A stretch of 17,469 nucleotides of DNA from an uncultured bacterium (GTDB lineage: Bacteria > Cyanobacteriota > Vampirovibrionia > Gastranaerophilales > Gastranaerophilaceae): the NCBI GenBank assembly GCA_900553205.1, contig USCK01000021.1, forward strand, positions 1 through 17,469, read 5' to 3'. Within the stretch, counting starts at the first letter, position 1; each line of letters starts with the position of its first letter. Under the pieces are notes generated by a model, which saw nothing but the letters and a program-made list of their open reading frames with translations, was not told where the DNA came from and did not search any database. The position numbers and the translations under genes were made by a program. Below are positions 1-7,348 of this stretch, one piece after another.

Positions 1-1604
1 TTTTCTTCTAAGAATCTCTTAGCATTATCAAAATCTGGCTTAAACCCAAATTCTTGTTCGATATTTTGTGCTACATCAGGAATTTCTTCAATCAAAGATA
101 ATTCATAAACTGATTGAGCATTATCTGTTACTGGGCCATAACTATCTACAGCAATAGTTACAGGTCCCATACCTAAGAAACCAAACGCAACTAAGCCAAA
201 TGCAAATACTGACGGGTAAACCATAAATGTATGTGGAATATATGTACTTGCCGCATAAGCAAGACCCATCAACAATACAATTATTGTTCCAATCCAGAAA
301 CCTGAGAAGTTACCAGATACCAATCCTGAAAGGATTGTTAAAGATGCTCCACCTTCACGAGAAGCAGTAACAACTTCGTTTGTATGTTTTGCTTTTGGAC
401 TTGTGAACACTTTTGTAGCCTCTGGAATCAATGCTGCACCCAAAGTACCACAAGAAATAATTATTGATAATACTAACCAAAGGTTAGAATCTGCTAGTCC
501 TCCTAACAACCATTTACTTACAACAAAAGTCATAACGATTGAGAATATAGAAGTTAACCAAACAAGATTTGATAATGGTAATTCAAAATCAAATTTTTGT
601 GTTTGAGCAGCATAAACTTTTGTAATACCTTTATTAACCCAATAAGCTAATACTGATGTAATAATCATCAAGAATCTCATTGTGAATATCCAAGTTAATA
701 ATTGAACTTGATATTCAGGTTTTAAAACACCTAAAAGAATAAAACTTACAAGAGCAACACCTGTTACACCATAAGTTTCAAAACCATCAGCTGTAGGTCC
801 GATAGAATCACCAGCATTATCTCCGGTACAATCAGCAATTACACCAGGGTTTCTTGGGTCATCTTCTTTGATACCAAATTGAATTTTCATCAAGTCAGAA
901 CCGATATCAGCAATTTTTGTAAAGATACCACCTGCAACACGAAGTGCTGATGCACCTAAAGATTCACCAATAGCAAACCCTATGAAACAAGCACCTGCGA
1001 TTTCACCCGGAACAAATAACAATATTATTAACATCATAATAAGTTCTACAGATACTAAAAGTACACCAATACTCATACCTGCATTTAGAGGTATATTCAA
1101 AGTATTTAGAGGATTGCCTTTTAGTGCCGTAAATGCTGTTCTTGCATTTGCTAAAGTATTCATTCTGATACCAAACCAAGCAACAGAATAAGAACCTAAA
1201 ATACCAATTACAGACCAAGCTAAAATAATTAATACATTAGTAGCAGTCATTTTTTCTAAATATCCAAAATAGAAAGCTATACATAATGCAATTAAAGCCT
1301 CTAAAACTAATAAAAACTTACCTTGTTGAACAAGATAGGTTTTACAAGTTTCAAAAATTGTGTTCCCTACATTCGCCATTGCTGAGTGCACATCAAGTTT
1401 TTTAACTTTTAAGAACTCTACGAACCCGAAAATCACACCAACTACAGACACAGCCAAACCTATTAATAACAGGTTAAAACTTTGTGCGTGAGCGTGAATA
1501 TCAGGAACGACAAGAGATGCTTCACTAGCAAAAGACGGTAGAGTTACCATTAATAATGACATCACTGAGAGCATTATCTTAGGTAAGATACTTTTGTTTC
1601 TCAT
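1..1604 (-). CDS. hppA: Membrane-bound ion-pumping pyrophosphatase, N-terminal part (runs off the window)
   Basis: Integral membrane enzyme that hydrolyses cytoplasmic pyrophosphate and pumps H+ (or Na+) outward. About 534 codons are present; the 3' end lies before base 1. The catalytic region is clear: DIGSDLMK begins at residue 233, then EDDPRNPGVIADCTGDNAGD (about 247-266) and GPTADGFETYGVTG. Canonical enzymes have DVGADLVGKVE here, so this belongs to the divergent branch of the family (Chlorobium/Bacteroidetes-like sequences, some described as Na+-regulated H+ pumps; recalled family knowledge). DSYGPVTDNAQSV near the visible end is also typical. The window stops just before the expected GNT-x-K segment that would tell K+ dependence. 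Start ATG at 1604 is preceded by AAGGAGAG. Residues 1-26 look like a cleavable signal peptide (ending PSFA-SEA) ahead of the first transmembrane helix. Monocistronic as far as seen, with its own promoter. Confidence 0.95.
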   Translation of the reverse strand, partial: MRNKSILPKIMLSVMSLLMVTLPSFASEASLVVPDIHAHAQSFNLLLIGLAVSVVGVIFGFVEFLKVKKLDVHSAMANVGNTIFETCKTYLVQQGKFLLVLEALIALCIAFYFGYLEKMTATNVLIILAWSVIGILGSYSVAWFGIRMNTLANARTAFTALKGNPLNTLNIPLNAGMSIGVLLVSVELIMMLIILLFVPGEIAGACFIGFAIGESLGASALRVAGGIFTKIADIGSDLMKIQFGIKEDDPRNPGVIADCTGDNAGDSIGPTADGFETYGVTGVALVSFILLGVLKPEYQVQLLTWIFTMRFLMIITSVLAYWVNKGITKVYAAQTQKFDFELPLSNLVWLTSIFSIVMTFVVSKWLLGGLADSNLWLVLSIIISCGTLGAALIPEATKVFTSPKAKHTNEVVTASREGGASLTILSGLVSGNFSGFWIGTIIVLLMGLAYAASTYIPHTFMVYPSVFAFGLVAFGFLGMGPVTIAVDSYGPVTDNAQSVYELSLIEEIPDVAQNIEQEFGFKPDFDNAKRFLEE

Positions 1605-1652
1605 AAGTCTCTCCTTTTTCTTAACAGAACATATTTAGTTGTTCACAGGATA

Positions 1653-1681
1653 ATTATAATAAATATTCATAAATAAATCAA
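1653..1681 (-). promoter_or_regulatory. Sigma-70-like promoter of hppA
   Basis: On the minus strand a TTGATT -35 box (1681-1676) is followed after exactly 17 bases by a perfect TATAAT (1658-1653). This predicts a start near 1646 and a leader of about 40 bases before the hppA ATG at 1604. Confidence 0.75.
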
Positions 1682-1733
1682 TATAATAAACAACAATACC
1701 CCAACTTACTAATATCAGACAATCATTTTGGAC

Positions 1734-1771
1734 AAAAGTTATGAAGTGAATATGCAAATTCACCTCATAAC
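1734..1771 (-). terminator. Terminator after the radical SAM gene
   Basis: An imperfect hairpin: GTTATGA (1738-1744) pairs with TCATAAC (1765-1771), and GTGAAT (1746-1751) with ATTCAC (1758-1763), one mismatch between, six-base loop. On the minus strand it is followed by TTTTG. It lies 10 bases beyond the stop codon of the radical SAM gene. Confidence 0.7.
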
Positions 1772-1781
1772 CTGCTGATAC

Positions 1782-2627
1782 CTAAACTATATTTATAGAA
1801 AACATAGGCTCTTTATTCTTTATACAAGTAGAACAAAAATCTGTTTCTAACCTGACAACTTGAGAAAAATCTTTGAAGTCACTCCCCATTCTGCCTCTGT
1901 AATCATTACTCAAAAACGGACAAGAGAAAATTCCATTCTGAGTTAATAATCGCCCATTTGAGCAGTCGCATTTTAACAACATTTCATCATTCGGAATCAC
2001 ACTATCATCATGATGACAAACATCTACCCAATCTGTAACCTGCACCATAGAATTTTTTAATTCATTTGATTGTTTTATCATATTAAATTCGTCTGTTAAT
2101 TTTTGATTTGCTTCTTTATAATAATTATTCACGCACATTATTGTCGTAAAATCATATTTATCAAGACATTTAAGAGCATAAAGATTTTGTCTGAACGCAC
2201 CTCTAAATCGGACTTCATCGTTTTTGAACTCATCATAATGCGCAAAAGAGAGTTTGAATATTACTTGATATTTTGATTCATCTTCGACTTTTTTCAAAAA
2301 TCTTGCTTTTTTCTCGTTTATGAAAGTAGCATTTGTAAAAATACAAACATTTGTTCGCTTCAAACATAACCTCAAAATATTATTAAAATCAGGGTGAGTC
2401 ATAGGCTCTGCACCTGTTAAATAAATACATTTCAGATTAGCATTCTTGGTATCATTCAAGGCCTGTTTTATTTTATCAATTTGGATGAAATCTTTTACAT
2501 TTTTAGTCAATGGAAAATCTATATAGCATTTTCGACATCTTTGGTTACAATTCTTTTGAGTCAGTTCTATAAATAAATGATTAAGCTCCTCTAACTTAGA
2601 TACCGGTGGCACAAATATACTAGACAT
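1782..2627 (-). CDS. Radical SAM protein with a cysteine-rich C-terminal (SPASM/twitch-like) region
   Basis: 281 aa. The CxxxCxxC motif that binds the 4Fe-4S cluster and SAM is at C27, C31, C34 (CNQRCRKC), followed by TGAEP at 71-75, a variant of the usual GGEP methionine-carboxylate-binding motif, and IFTNAT near 96. After residue 215 there are further cysteines (C220, C222, C236, C265, C268), the pattern of an auxiliary Fe-S cluster as in SPASM or twitch domains, which are common in peptide- and protein-modifying enzymes. The substrate cannot be told: no small precursor peptide or partner maturase is adjacent. Start ATG at 2627 has a strong AAGGAGGGG site only 2 bases upstream (core AGGAGG about 5 away). 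rmuC lies 75 bases upstream on the same strand, and a terminator follows, so it may be the last gene of an rmuC unit or independent. Confidence 0.85.
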   Translation of the reverse strand: MSSIFVPPVSKLEELNHLFIELTQKNCNQRCRKCYIDFPLTKNVKDFIQIDKIKQALNDTKNANLKCIYLTGAEPMTHPDFNNILRLCLKRTNVCIFTNATFINEKKARFLKKVEDESKYQVIFKLSFAHYDEFKNDEVRFRGAFRQNLYALKCLDKYDFTTIMCVNNYYKEANQKLTDEFNMIKQSNELKNSMVQVTDWVDVCHHDDSVIPNDEMLLKCDCSNGRLLTQNGIFSCPFLSNDYRGRMGSDFKDFSQVVRLETDFCSTCIKNKEPMFSINIV

Positions 2628-2702
2628 ATCCCCTCCTTTTTCTTTTTCATATTACAGTTTCAAAAGAAAAAAGATATTACTCGGGTGTCTTAATTTGACT
2701 GG

Positions 2703-3860
2703 TTACAAAATTTCTTTGGTATTACATAATAGCTCTGTAGGAATCTTTTTAGAAGTAGAAATACCATAGTCCTTCAATGCCTCAACTTGAGAGAACAAAC
2801 TCGGAGTATTTTTGTTTCCTCTCTGAAAACGATTAATGGTTTTAGTAAACTGTGCATCAAGCCCTTCAAAGCGCTTTTTCAAATCCATTAATTCTTCACA
2901 GAATTTGGCAAAAGTCTCGTATAAATTTGTACCTGCTTTGACAATCTTATTAACACTTTCTTGTTGTTTTTGTTGAGCCATTAACTGATTAACCAACCTG
3001 ATTGTAGTCAGTAAAGACGAAGTCCCGACAATAATAACATTTGCTCGATAAGCCAAATTTATCAACTCCATATCTTCATAAAGATAATTTAGCGAACTCT
3101 CTATCGGAATATACATCAACACAAAATCAGGTTGATATATACCTTCTGCTTTTTGATAATTCTTCTCGGACAAATCAACAATTCTTTTCTTTACTTCTGC
3201 CTTAAATTTTGGCAGAGTTTCTCTATCCTTCATAAACTCCAAATAACTTGTAAGTGTCATTTTTGAATCAATAATAAGATATCTGTTATCAGGCAGATTT
3301 AAGACTACATCAGGTCTTATCGTATGCAAAGCACCATCTTCTCCAACAGACTGTGTAACACATTGTTTGGTATAATGAACACCCTCTTGCAAGCCACAGT
3401 ATTGCAATATTGTATCAAGTAGCCCTTCACCATAAGCGCCTTTTACATTTTGATTGGTAGATAGAGCATTAGCTAACAAATTGGCTTCTTTACTAACCTC
3501 TGCACTGCTTTTTTCAAGATTGGTAATTTTTTCAATAATTGAAGTTGTGTTTTTTATTCCATTTTCATTAAAATTTTCAACCTTTGTTTTAAATTCGCCC
3601 AACTCTTTTGCCAAAGGTGCAAGAGTAGTTTCAAGAGCTTCTTTGTGCTGTTTTCTGATATCTTCTTGCTCTTTTCTTATGGATTCTCTGGCAATTTCCG
3701 AAAAATCAGACTTCATCATCACCTCAAGAGTTTTGTAGGTTTCCAGTTTTGTTCTGGCTTCTATTAACTCTTGCTGACAGTTTTTATCAGAATATAATTT
3801 TACAATTATACCCGATAGTATTGCACCGATAGAAAAACATAATATATTTAAAATCATCAT
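2703..3860 (-). CDS. rmuC: DNA recombination protein RmuC
   Basis: 385 aa from the preferred start. An N-terminal membrane anchor (MMILNILCFSIGAILSGIIV) is followed by a long charged coiled coil (about 20-135) and the conserved RmuC nuclease-like domain: KGAYGEGLL, RPDVVLNLPDNRYLIIDSK, and the block ending FVLMYIPIES. RmuC proteins limit inversions at short inverted repeats in E. coli and have a PD-(D/E)xK-like fold; the DxxxxxxxIIDSK segment fits that. A longer reading from an ATG at 3899 is open, but its first codons lie inside the terminator hairpin at 3884-3915, and a Shine-Dalgarno-like AAAGG sits upstream of 3860, so the start is placed at 3860 (or the adjacent ATG at 3857). Confidence 0.92.
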   Translation of the reverse strand: MMILNILCFSIGAILSGIIVKLYSDKNCQQELIEARTKLETYKTLEVMMKSDFSEIARESIRKEQEDIRKQHKEALETTLAPLAKELGEFKTKVENFNENGIKNTTSIIEKITNLEKSSAEVSKEANLLANALSTNQNVKGAYGEGLLDTILQYCGLQEGVHYTKQCVTQSVGEDGALHTIRPDVVLNLPDNRYLIIDSKMTLTSYLEFMKDRETLPKFKAEVKKRIVDLSEKNYQKAEGIYQPDFVLMYIPIESSLNYLYEDMELINLAYRANVIIVGTSSLLTTIRLVNQLMAQQKQQESVNKIVKAGTNLYETFAKFCEELMDLKKRFEGLDAQFTKTINRFQRGNKNTPSLFSQVEALKDYGISTSKKIPTELLCNTKEIL

Positions 3861-3880
3861 ACCCAACCTTTGTTTATATA

Positions 3881-3915
3881 AAATAAGGGCAGAAGGCAAT
3901 CGCCTTCTGCCCTTA
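3881..3915 (-). terminator. Strong rho-independent terminator after the YccA-like gene
   Basis: A perfect 14-bp stem (3884-3897 with 3902-3915, TAAGGGCAGAAGGC and complement) closes a 4-base loop. Read on the minus strand it is followed by TTTTATA. It lies 10 bases past the stop of the YccA-like gene and insulates it from rmuC. There is no T-run on the plus side. Confidence 0.85.
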
Positions 3916-3925
3916 CAAAGAATAA

Positions 3926-4657
3926 TTAATTATTGTTATCTCTTAATTTTGCTACAAGTTTTAGGATTTCTATGTACAACCAAACAAGAGTAACCATTAA
4001 CCCAAAAGCACCATACCATTCATAATCTTTAGGTATCATATTTTGAGCGCCTCGTTCGATAAAATCAAAATCTAAAATCAAATTCAACGCAGCTACTGCA
4101 ACAACCAAAACACTAAACCCTATTCCAACCATACCTGATGCAAATATCCCTGGAATACTATAATGGAAGAATGATGCAATTATCTGCATTAAATACAATA
4201 CGGCTATTGATACTGTCGCAGTAAAAATAACACTTCTGAATTTGTCAGTACATCTGATTAGGTTAAGTTTATACAATGCCAACATTGAAAACATTGCGGC
4301 AAAAGTTCCTGCGACTGCCTGAACAGCAATCCCTGGATATTGTTTTTCAAACATAGCAGAAACACCACCTAAGAAAAGCCCTTCACATACTGCATAAACA
4401 GGAATAAAAACCTTGTTTCTTGTGAACGATACTATCAAAGCAACAACAAACCCTACTATTGCGCCTATTGTTGTGAGCATCATTGCCTTGTCCATAAACC
4501 CTGCAAGGAACTGTGACCAAGTATAATATGCAGGAATAATTGCACAAAGAAACAATAAAAATGTCTTGTTTATTGTACCATTTATTGTCATCGGTGCTGA
4601 TGATAAAACTCTTTCATCTGAGCGTCCGAAATTGTCATTCAAAATTGGATTTGCCAT
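3926..4657 (-). CDS. Bax inhibitor-1/YccA-family multi-spanning membrane protein
   Basis: 243 aa. After a hydrophilic N-terminus (MANPILNDNFGRSDERVLS) there are about seven closely spaced transmembrane helices, with the family's characteristic central helices (VAGTFAAMFSMLALYK, CEGLFLGGVSAMFE) and an acidic, conserved C-terminal segment DFDFIERGAQNMIPKDYEWYGAFG. This matches the bacterial Bax1-I/YccA type; relatives are described as Ca2+-leak or protease-modulating membrane proteins, but no precise role can be given. An in-frame ATG exists at 4705, but AAGGAG lies 9 bases before the ATG at 4657, which is therefore chosen. A TATAAT lies just upstream at 4691-4686, within the longer reading, which also argues for the short form. 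Confidence 0.9.
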   Translation of the reverse strand: MANPILNDNFGRSDERVLSSAPMTINGTINKTFLLFLCAIIPAYYTWSQFLAGFMDKAMMLTTIGAIVGFVVALIVSFTRNKVFIPVYAVCEGLFLGGVSAMFEKQYPGIAVQAVAGTFAAMFSMLALYKLNLIRCTDKFRSVIFTATVSIAVLYLMQIIASFFHYSIPGIFASGMVGIGFSVLVVAVAALNLILDFDFIERGAQNMIPKDYEWYGAFGLMVTLVWLYIEILKLVAKLRDNNN

Positions 4658-4685
4658 AATATAATTCTCCTTCTTTTCTAAAGTC

Positions 4686-4714
4686 ATTATATCCGACAAA
4701 TCCAAATTTGACTA
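4686..4714 (-). promoter_or_regulatory. Probable promoter of the YccA-like gene
   Basis: On the minus strand TATAAT (4691-4686) lies 17 bases downstream of TAGTCA (4714-4709; four of six bases match TTGACA). The predicted start is near 4679, about 22 bases before the ATG at 4657, leaving room for the AAGGAG site. Confidence 0.6.
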
Positions 4715-4763
4715 TTAGTTAATAATTTATTAATAATTGTGCTACGCATTTTTTCAATGTAAC

Positions 4764-5036
4764 TTATGCAGTATATTGCAAAGCATCAACATTATTCTTT
4801 TGCATATTAAAATAGTTAGTAGCCAATCCCAAAGATGCCAATAACGAAACCGTAGCAACAGCTATTAAGCCAAACTTCCCTTTTGGTAATACCATAGATG
4901 CAGCTGCAGCACCTGAGCTAACAAGGGCTGTCGCAATACCTGCATTCCTTACTTCATTTCTTGTCCAATGTTTCTTTACAGTAAGTTTTGTTGCCGGTAT
5001 AACTTGAACATTAGAACCTACACTCATATCTGACAT
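4764..5036 (-). CDS. Small protein with two predicted membrane helices, unknown function
   Basis: 90 aa, no family recognised. A polar N-terminus with a basic stretch (KLTVKKHWTRNEVRNAG) precedes two hydrophobic segments, one Ala/Ser-rich (about 33-51, AGIATALVSSGAAAASMVL) and one at about 55-75, separated by PKGKFG, so a hairpin in the membrane is likely. The start at 5036 has AAAGGAA 7 bases upstream. It follows the 122-aa gene after 16 bases, so both are probably one transcript from the promoter at 5524-5550. No terminator was seen at its end; the YccA-like gene has its own promoter downstream. Confidence 0.75.
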   Translation of the reverse strand: MSDMSVGSNVQVIPATKLTVKKHWTRNEVRNAGIATALVSSGAAAASMVLPKGKFGLIAVATVSLLASLGLATNYFNMQKNNVDALQYTA

Positions 5037-5052
5037 AAATTATTCCTTTCTA

Positions 5053-5421
5053 TTATTTTACACCTTGTTCTTTTTTTAATTTTTCAAAACGTCCTTGAGC
5101 ATCTTTCAACATTTCTTCTAAAATTGTTTTTTGAGCATCTGTAGTATCAGAGGCTTTTATTTTGTCTTTCAAAATATTTATTTCTGTTTCTTCTTTTGCT
5201 ATCAAAATATCTGATGATACATGTTTGATAAAATCATGAGGTCCACCATCAGGACCATAATAAACTTTACCCATTGAAACAATATCTCGTTTGTCAGGCA
5301 TAGCTTCAAGCCCTTTTGTTTGAGTTGTTGGTTGATTTACAACTATTTGTTTTGTTGCATTATTAGCCGATGCATTTTGAGGAACTTGTACAGAACCGAC
5401 TGCAGGATTCACACTTACCAT
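5053..5421 (-). CDS. Small soluble protein with C-terminal coiled coil, unknown function
   Basis: 122 aa, no family recognised. The N-terminal third is low-complexity and rich in Val, Asn, Gln, Pro and Thr (about 1-45) and probably disordered. A short block GKVYYGPDGGPHDF precedes a charged helical C-terminus (about 70-122) likely to form a coiled coil. A GTG in frame at 5430 is possible, but AAAGGTGG ends 5 bases before the ATG at 5421, which is preferred. It is the first gene of a two-gene unit with the 90-aa membrane protein, so the pair may act together at the membrane (inference). Confidence 0.75.
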   Translation of the reverse strand: MVSVNPAVGSVQVPQNASANNATKQIVVNQPTTQTKGLEAMPDKRDIVSMGKVYYGPDGGPHDFIKHVSSDILIAKEETEINILKDKIKASDTTDAQKTILEEMLKDAQGRFEKLKKEQGVK

Positions 5422-5496
5422 TGATACCACCTTTCTTGTTTTTACCTACACTGATATAAAAACAAGAAGTTATATAAATTTGCCCCGCCCCACCAC

Positions 5497-5518
5497 ATCA
5501 TATCATATCATATCATAT
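5497..5518. repeat. Pentanucleotide tandem repeat, (ATCAT)4
   Basis: Four perfect ATCAT units at 5497-5516 plus AT. It lies in the 5' leader of the 122-aa gene, starting right at the predicted transcription start. In the RNA sense it reads ATGAT repeats and is followed directly by a G-rich patch (GGTGGGGCGGGGC, 5481-5493) that stands out in this AT-rich DNA. Confidence 0.85.
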
Positions 5519-5523
5519 AGAGC

Positions 5524-5550
5524 ATTATAACTCGATTTCAGCCTTGTCAA
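5524..5550 (-). promoter_or_regulatory. Promoter of the two small-protein genes
   Basis: Both hexamers are perfect on the minus strand: TTGACA at 5550-5545 and TATAAT at 5529-5524. The spacer is only 15 bases, shorter than the usual 17, so strength may depend on DNA topology or an activator. The expected start is about 5517, giving a leader of roughly 95 bases. Confidence 0.65.
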
Positions 5551-5606
5551 ATCCACCTTAATATTTATTTACAATATTTCAAAATATTAAGTTTATGATA
5601 ATTAGC

Positions 5607-6887
5607 TTACGCATTTTTTACTGCTTCGACATAAGTTTTTGGAATAGAAAAACCAAAGGTGGAGGTTTCATTCTCTCTACTGCTTGTTGCGTGAATTTCC
5701 CCATTATGAGCATCAATTATTTGTTTTGACAAATACAAACCCAACCCTGTACCAGTTTTTCTGAACTTGGCATTCTTAGTCTGTTTATACTTCACAAAGA
5801 TATCAACCAAAGCATCGTCAGAGATATAGTGACTTTTATTTGTAATATTTAACAAAATACCGTTAGAATCTTCTGTGTCGCTCAAACAAATATCAATTTC
5901 TGAGTTCTGAAATCCATAAGTATTAGCATTAGAAATAAGATTCAGAATTACCCGTTTTATTTGGAATTTATCTGCAGTAATAATACTTGAGGATACTGTA
6001 GAATGTATTTTTATTGTTTGGCGTTTCTCCATTAGCAAGTTAGAAAATTCATCAACAGTTTCTTTGATTAATTCTTCTATATTAAAACTATCAAGTCTGA
6101 TTTTGATACTTCCTTTGTCATACAAATATGTATCCAATATAGTGAATATAAGATTTGACATATATTTACATGACCCTTTTATTTGGTTCAAAATTTCTCT
6201 TTGAGAATTTGTCATTTCTCCAAAACAATTTTTCAGCAACAAATCCAAAGCGTTTATCTGAGCCAATGTCGGGGTTTTCAAGTCGTGTGTCATTGTTGCT
6301 ATAAATGTATTTTTTCTATCTTCAAGTTCTTTATCGGCATCAATATTTTCAAAAATAACAACAATGCTTATAACTTGATTATATCTGTTAAGAACAGGTG
6401 TTTTGGTTACTCTGTACCAATGACCTTTATTATTGTTTTTAGGACGAAGAAATTTATCAGATTTTATTGCTTGTTTTGTGTCAATAATTTTTTTGTCTTC
6501 TTCATCATACAAATTTGAATCGACATACAAGTCGTTTACACAACGTCCAATCATATCTTCTGGCTTTATTTTTAATAATTCACTAAGTTTATTATTAGCA
6601 AGTAAAATAGTACCATTAGGTTTTTTGATATACATTGCAAGTGATGTATTATTTATAATTTCCTTCATCAATGTATGTTGTACTATTATTTCGTTTTCAA
6701 GAGCCTTTACCTCTAGCATACTTAAATAACGAATTGTCAAAATCGTAATAATTTCAAAAACGGTAATACAAAAAGCATCTAAAGGACAAACCGTAGCTCT
6801 TGGCAAAATATTAGGTGAAATTAAGGCATAATATACCAAAATTGAAGAAATAATTAAGATTATTGATTTTTTGAAATCTAAAAGCAT
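5607..6887 (-). CDS. PAS-domain sensor histidine kinase, orphan
   Basis: 426 aa. Two N-terminal transmembrane helices (about 8-25 and 38-56) with a very short outside loop are followed by a PAS domain (about 68-182; IKKPNGTILLANNKLSELL) and the kinase core: H box MTHDLKTPT with phospho-acceptor His201, N box NLISNANTYG (Asn320), and the G2 box KTGTGLGLYLSKQII (about 377-391). The G1 box is unusual: where DxGxGI is expected there is NKSHYI (350-355), so the Asp is Asn and both glycines are lost; Asn-type boxes occur in working kinases, but loss of both glycines is atypical. No response regulator is adjacent, so the partner is elsewhere. The ATG at 6887 has no Shine-Dalgarno site, and a 7-codon reading frame (ATG at 6901) overlaps it. 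It is divergent from the XRE gene across 192 bases. Confidence 0.9.
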   Translation of the reverse strand: MLLDFKKSIILIISSILVYYALISPNILPRATVCPLDAFCITVFEIITILTIRYLSMLEVKALENEIIVQHTLMKEIINNTSLAMYIKKPNGTILLANNKLSELLKIKPEDMIGRCVNDLYVDSNLYDEEDKKIIDTKQAIKSDKFLRPKNNNKGHWYRVTKTPVLNRYNQVISIVVIFENIDADKELEDRKNTFIATMTHDLKTPTLAQINALDLLLKNCFGEMTNSQREILNQIKGSCKYMSNLIFTILDTYLYDKGSIKIRLDSFNIEELIKETVDEFSNLLMEKRQTIKIHSTVSSSIITADKFQIKRVILNLISNANTYGFQNSEIDICLSDTEDSNGILLNITNKSHYISDDALVDIFVKYKQTKNAKFRKTGTGLGLYLSKQIIDAHNGEIHATSSRENETSTFGFSIPKTYVEAVKNA

Positions 6888-6921
6888 AAAATATAATTCA
6901 TTTTGTAAGTTGTATATTTAT

Positions 6922-6927
6922 ATTATA
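6922..6927 (-). promoter_or_regulatory. Candidate -10 box of the histidine kinase gene
   Basis: A TATAAT on the minus strand (6927-6922), preceded by GTGTG. It would start RNA near 6915, 27 bases before the ATG. No convincing -35 box at the right distance was found. Confidence 0.45.
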
Positions 6928-7066
6928 CACAATAAATCAATATACCCTAAAAAGATTATCCGGTTGACTATTTAAAACTCAATAAAATATACAACAAATA
7001 ATAAATAATGGTTATTAACAAACAATTATAAGTCGTCAGGAGGTAGAAATTAGTTCAAGCCAAACA

Positions 7067-7072
7067 TATAAT
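7067..7072 (+). promoter_or_regulatory. Candidate -10 box giving a leaderless XRE transcript
   Basis: TATAAT sits exactly 7 bases before the ATG at 7080, so RNA would begin at or one base before the start codon. No clear -35 hexamer was seen. An AGGAGGT at 7038-7044 is too far (35 bases) from the ATG to serve it. Confidence 0.5.
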
Positions 7073-7079
7073 ACTTGTA

Positions 7080-7304
7080 ATGGGTTCCAATATTGATACT
7101 GAGAAAAAATTTGGTGCAAAACTGGCTTATATAAGAAAGAGTAAAAAACTTTCACAAATAAAGCTGGCAGAGATGGTTGATATGAATTTTAATTATATCG
7201 GTCAGATAGAACGTGGAGAAGCAAATGTGACAATAAAAACAATGGTTGCGATTGCTGATGCTCTTGATGTAGAGCTTAAAACTCTTTTTGATTTTACATT
7301 TTGA
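7080..7304 (+). CDS. Small XRE-family transcriptional regulator (single helix-turn-helix)
   Basis: 74 aa, almost entirely one HTH_3 domain (about residues 9-66): FGAKLAYIRKSKKLSQIKLAEMVD then the recognition helix region NFNYIGQIERGEANVTIKTMVAIADALDV. This is the Cro/C1 fold typical of SinR-like, restriction-control and toxin-antitoxin regulators; there is no sensor domain. No classical Shine-Dalgarno site is in range; TATAAT 7 bases upstream suggests leaderless translation. It lies 44 bases before the GNAT gene on the same strand and back to back with the histidine kinase, so it could control either, but this is inference. Confidence 0.9.
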   Translation: MGSNIDTEKKFGAKLAYIRKSKKLSQIKLAEMVDMNFNYIGQIERGEANVTIKTMVAIADALDVELKTLFDFTF

Positions 7305-7314
7305 TGATTAAAAT

Positions 7315-7345
7315 AGCAAAAAATATATTTACGAGGTTTATATAG
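7315..7345 (+). promoter_or_regulatory. Shared upstream element, copy A (before the GNAT gene)
   Basis: AGCAAAAAATATATTTA followed by CGAGGTTTATATAG. It matches the element at 12101-12131 at 26 of 31 positions without gaps, including the first 17 in a row and the final TTATATAG. It ends 3 bases before the GNAT start codon. TATATA near its end could act as a -10 box; GAGG at 7333-7336 is the only Shine-Dalgarno-like sequence, 12 bases from the ATG. Confidence 0.7.
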
Positions 7346-7348
7346 CTT

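Noticed and set aside
1003..1218. Small open frames inside the pyrophosphatase gene on both strands
   Set aside because: They overlap a strongly conserved coding frame (including the catalytic motif) and have no ribosome-binding site or recognisable product.
2640..2700. Terminator between rmuC and the radical SAM gene
   Set aside because: Only a 5-pair imperfect stem that pairs worse on the relevant strand was seen before the T-rich stretch; too weak to call.
3861..3899. Longer rmuC start at the ATG at 3899
   Set aside because: The extra 13 codons lie partly in a perfect terminator hairpin belonging to the upstream gene, and no ribosome-binding site precedes that ATG; ATG at 3860 has one.
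4658..4705. Longer start for the YccA-like protein at 4705
   Set aside because: The TATAAT promoter at 4691-4686 would fall inside the coding region, and AAGGAG is placed correctly for 4657.
5497..5518. CRISPR or insertion-sequence repeat
   Set aside because: It is a simple head-to-tail 5-mer with no spacers; no transposase, terminal inverted repeats or target duplications were found anywhere in the window.
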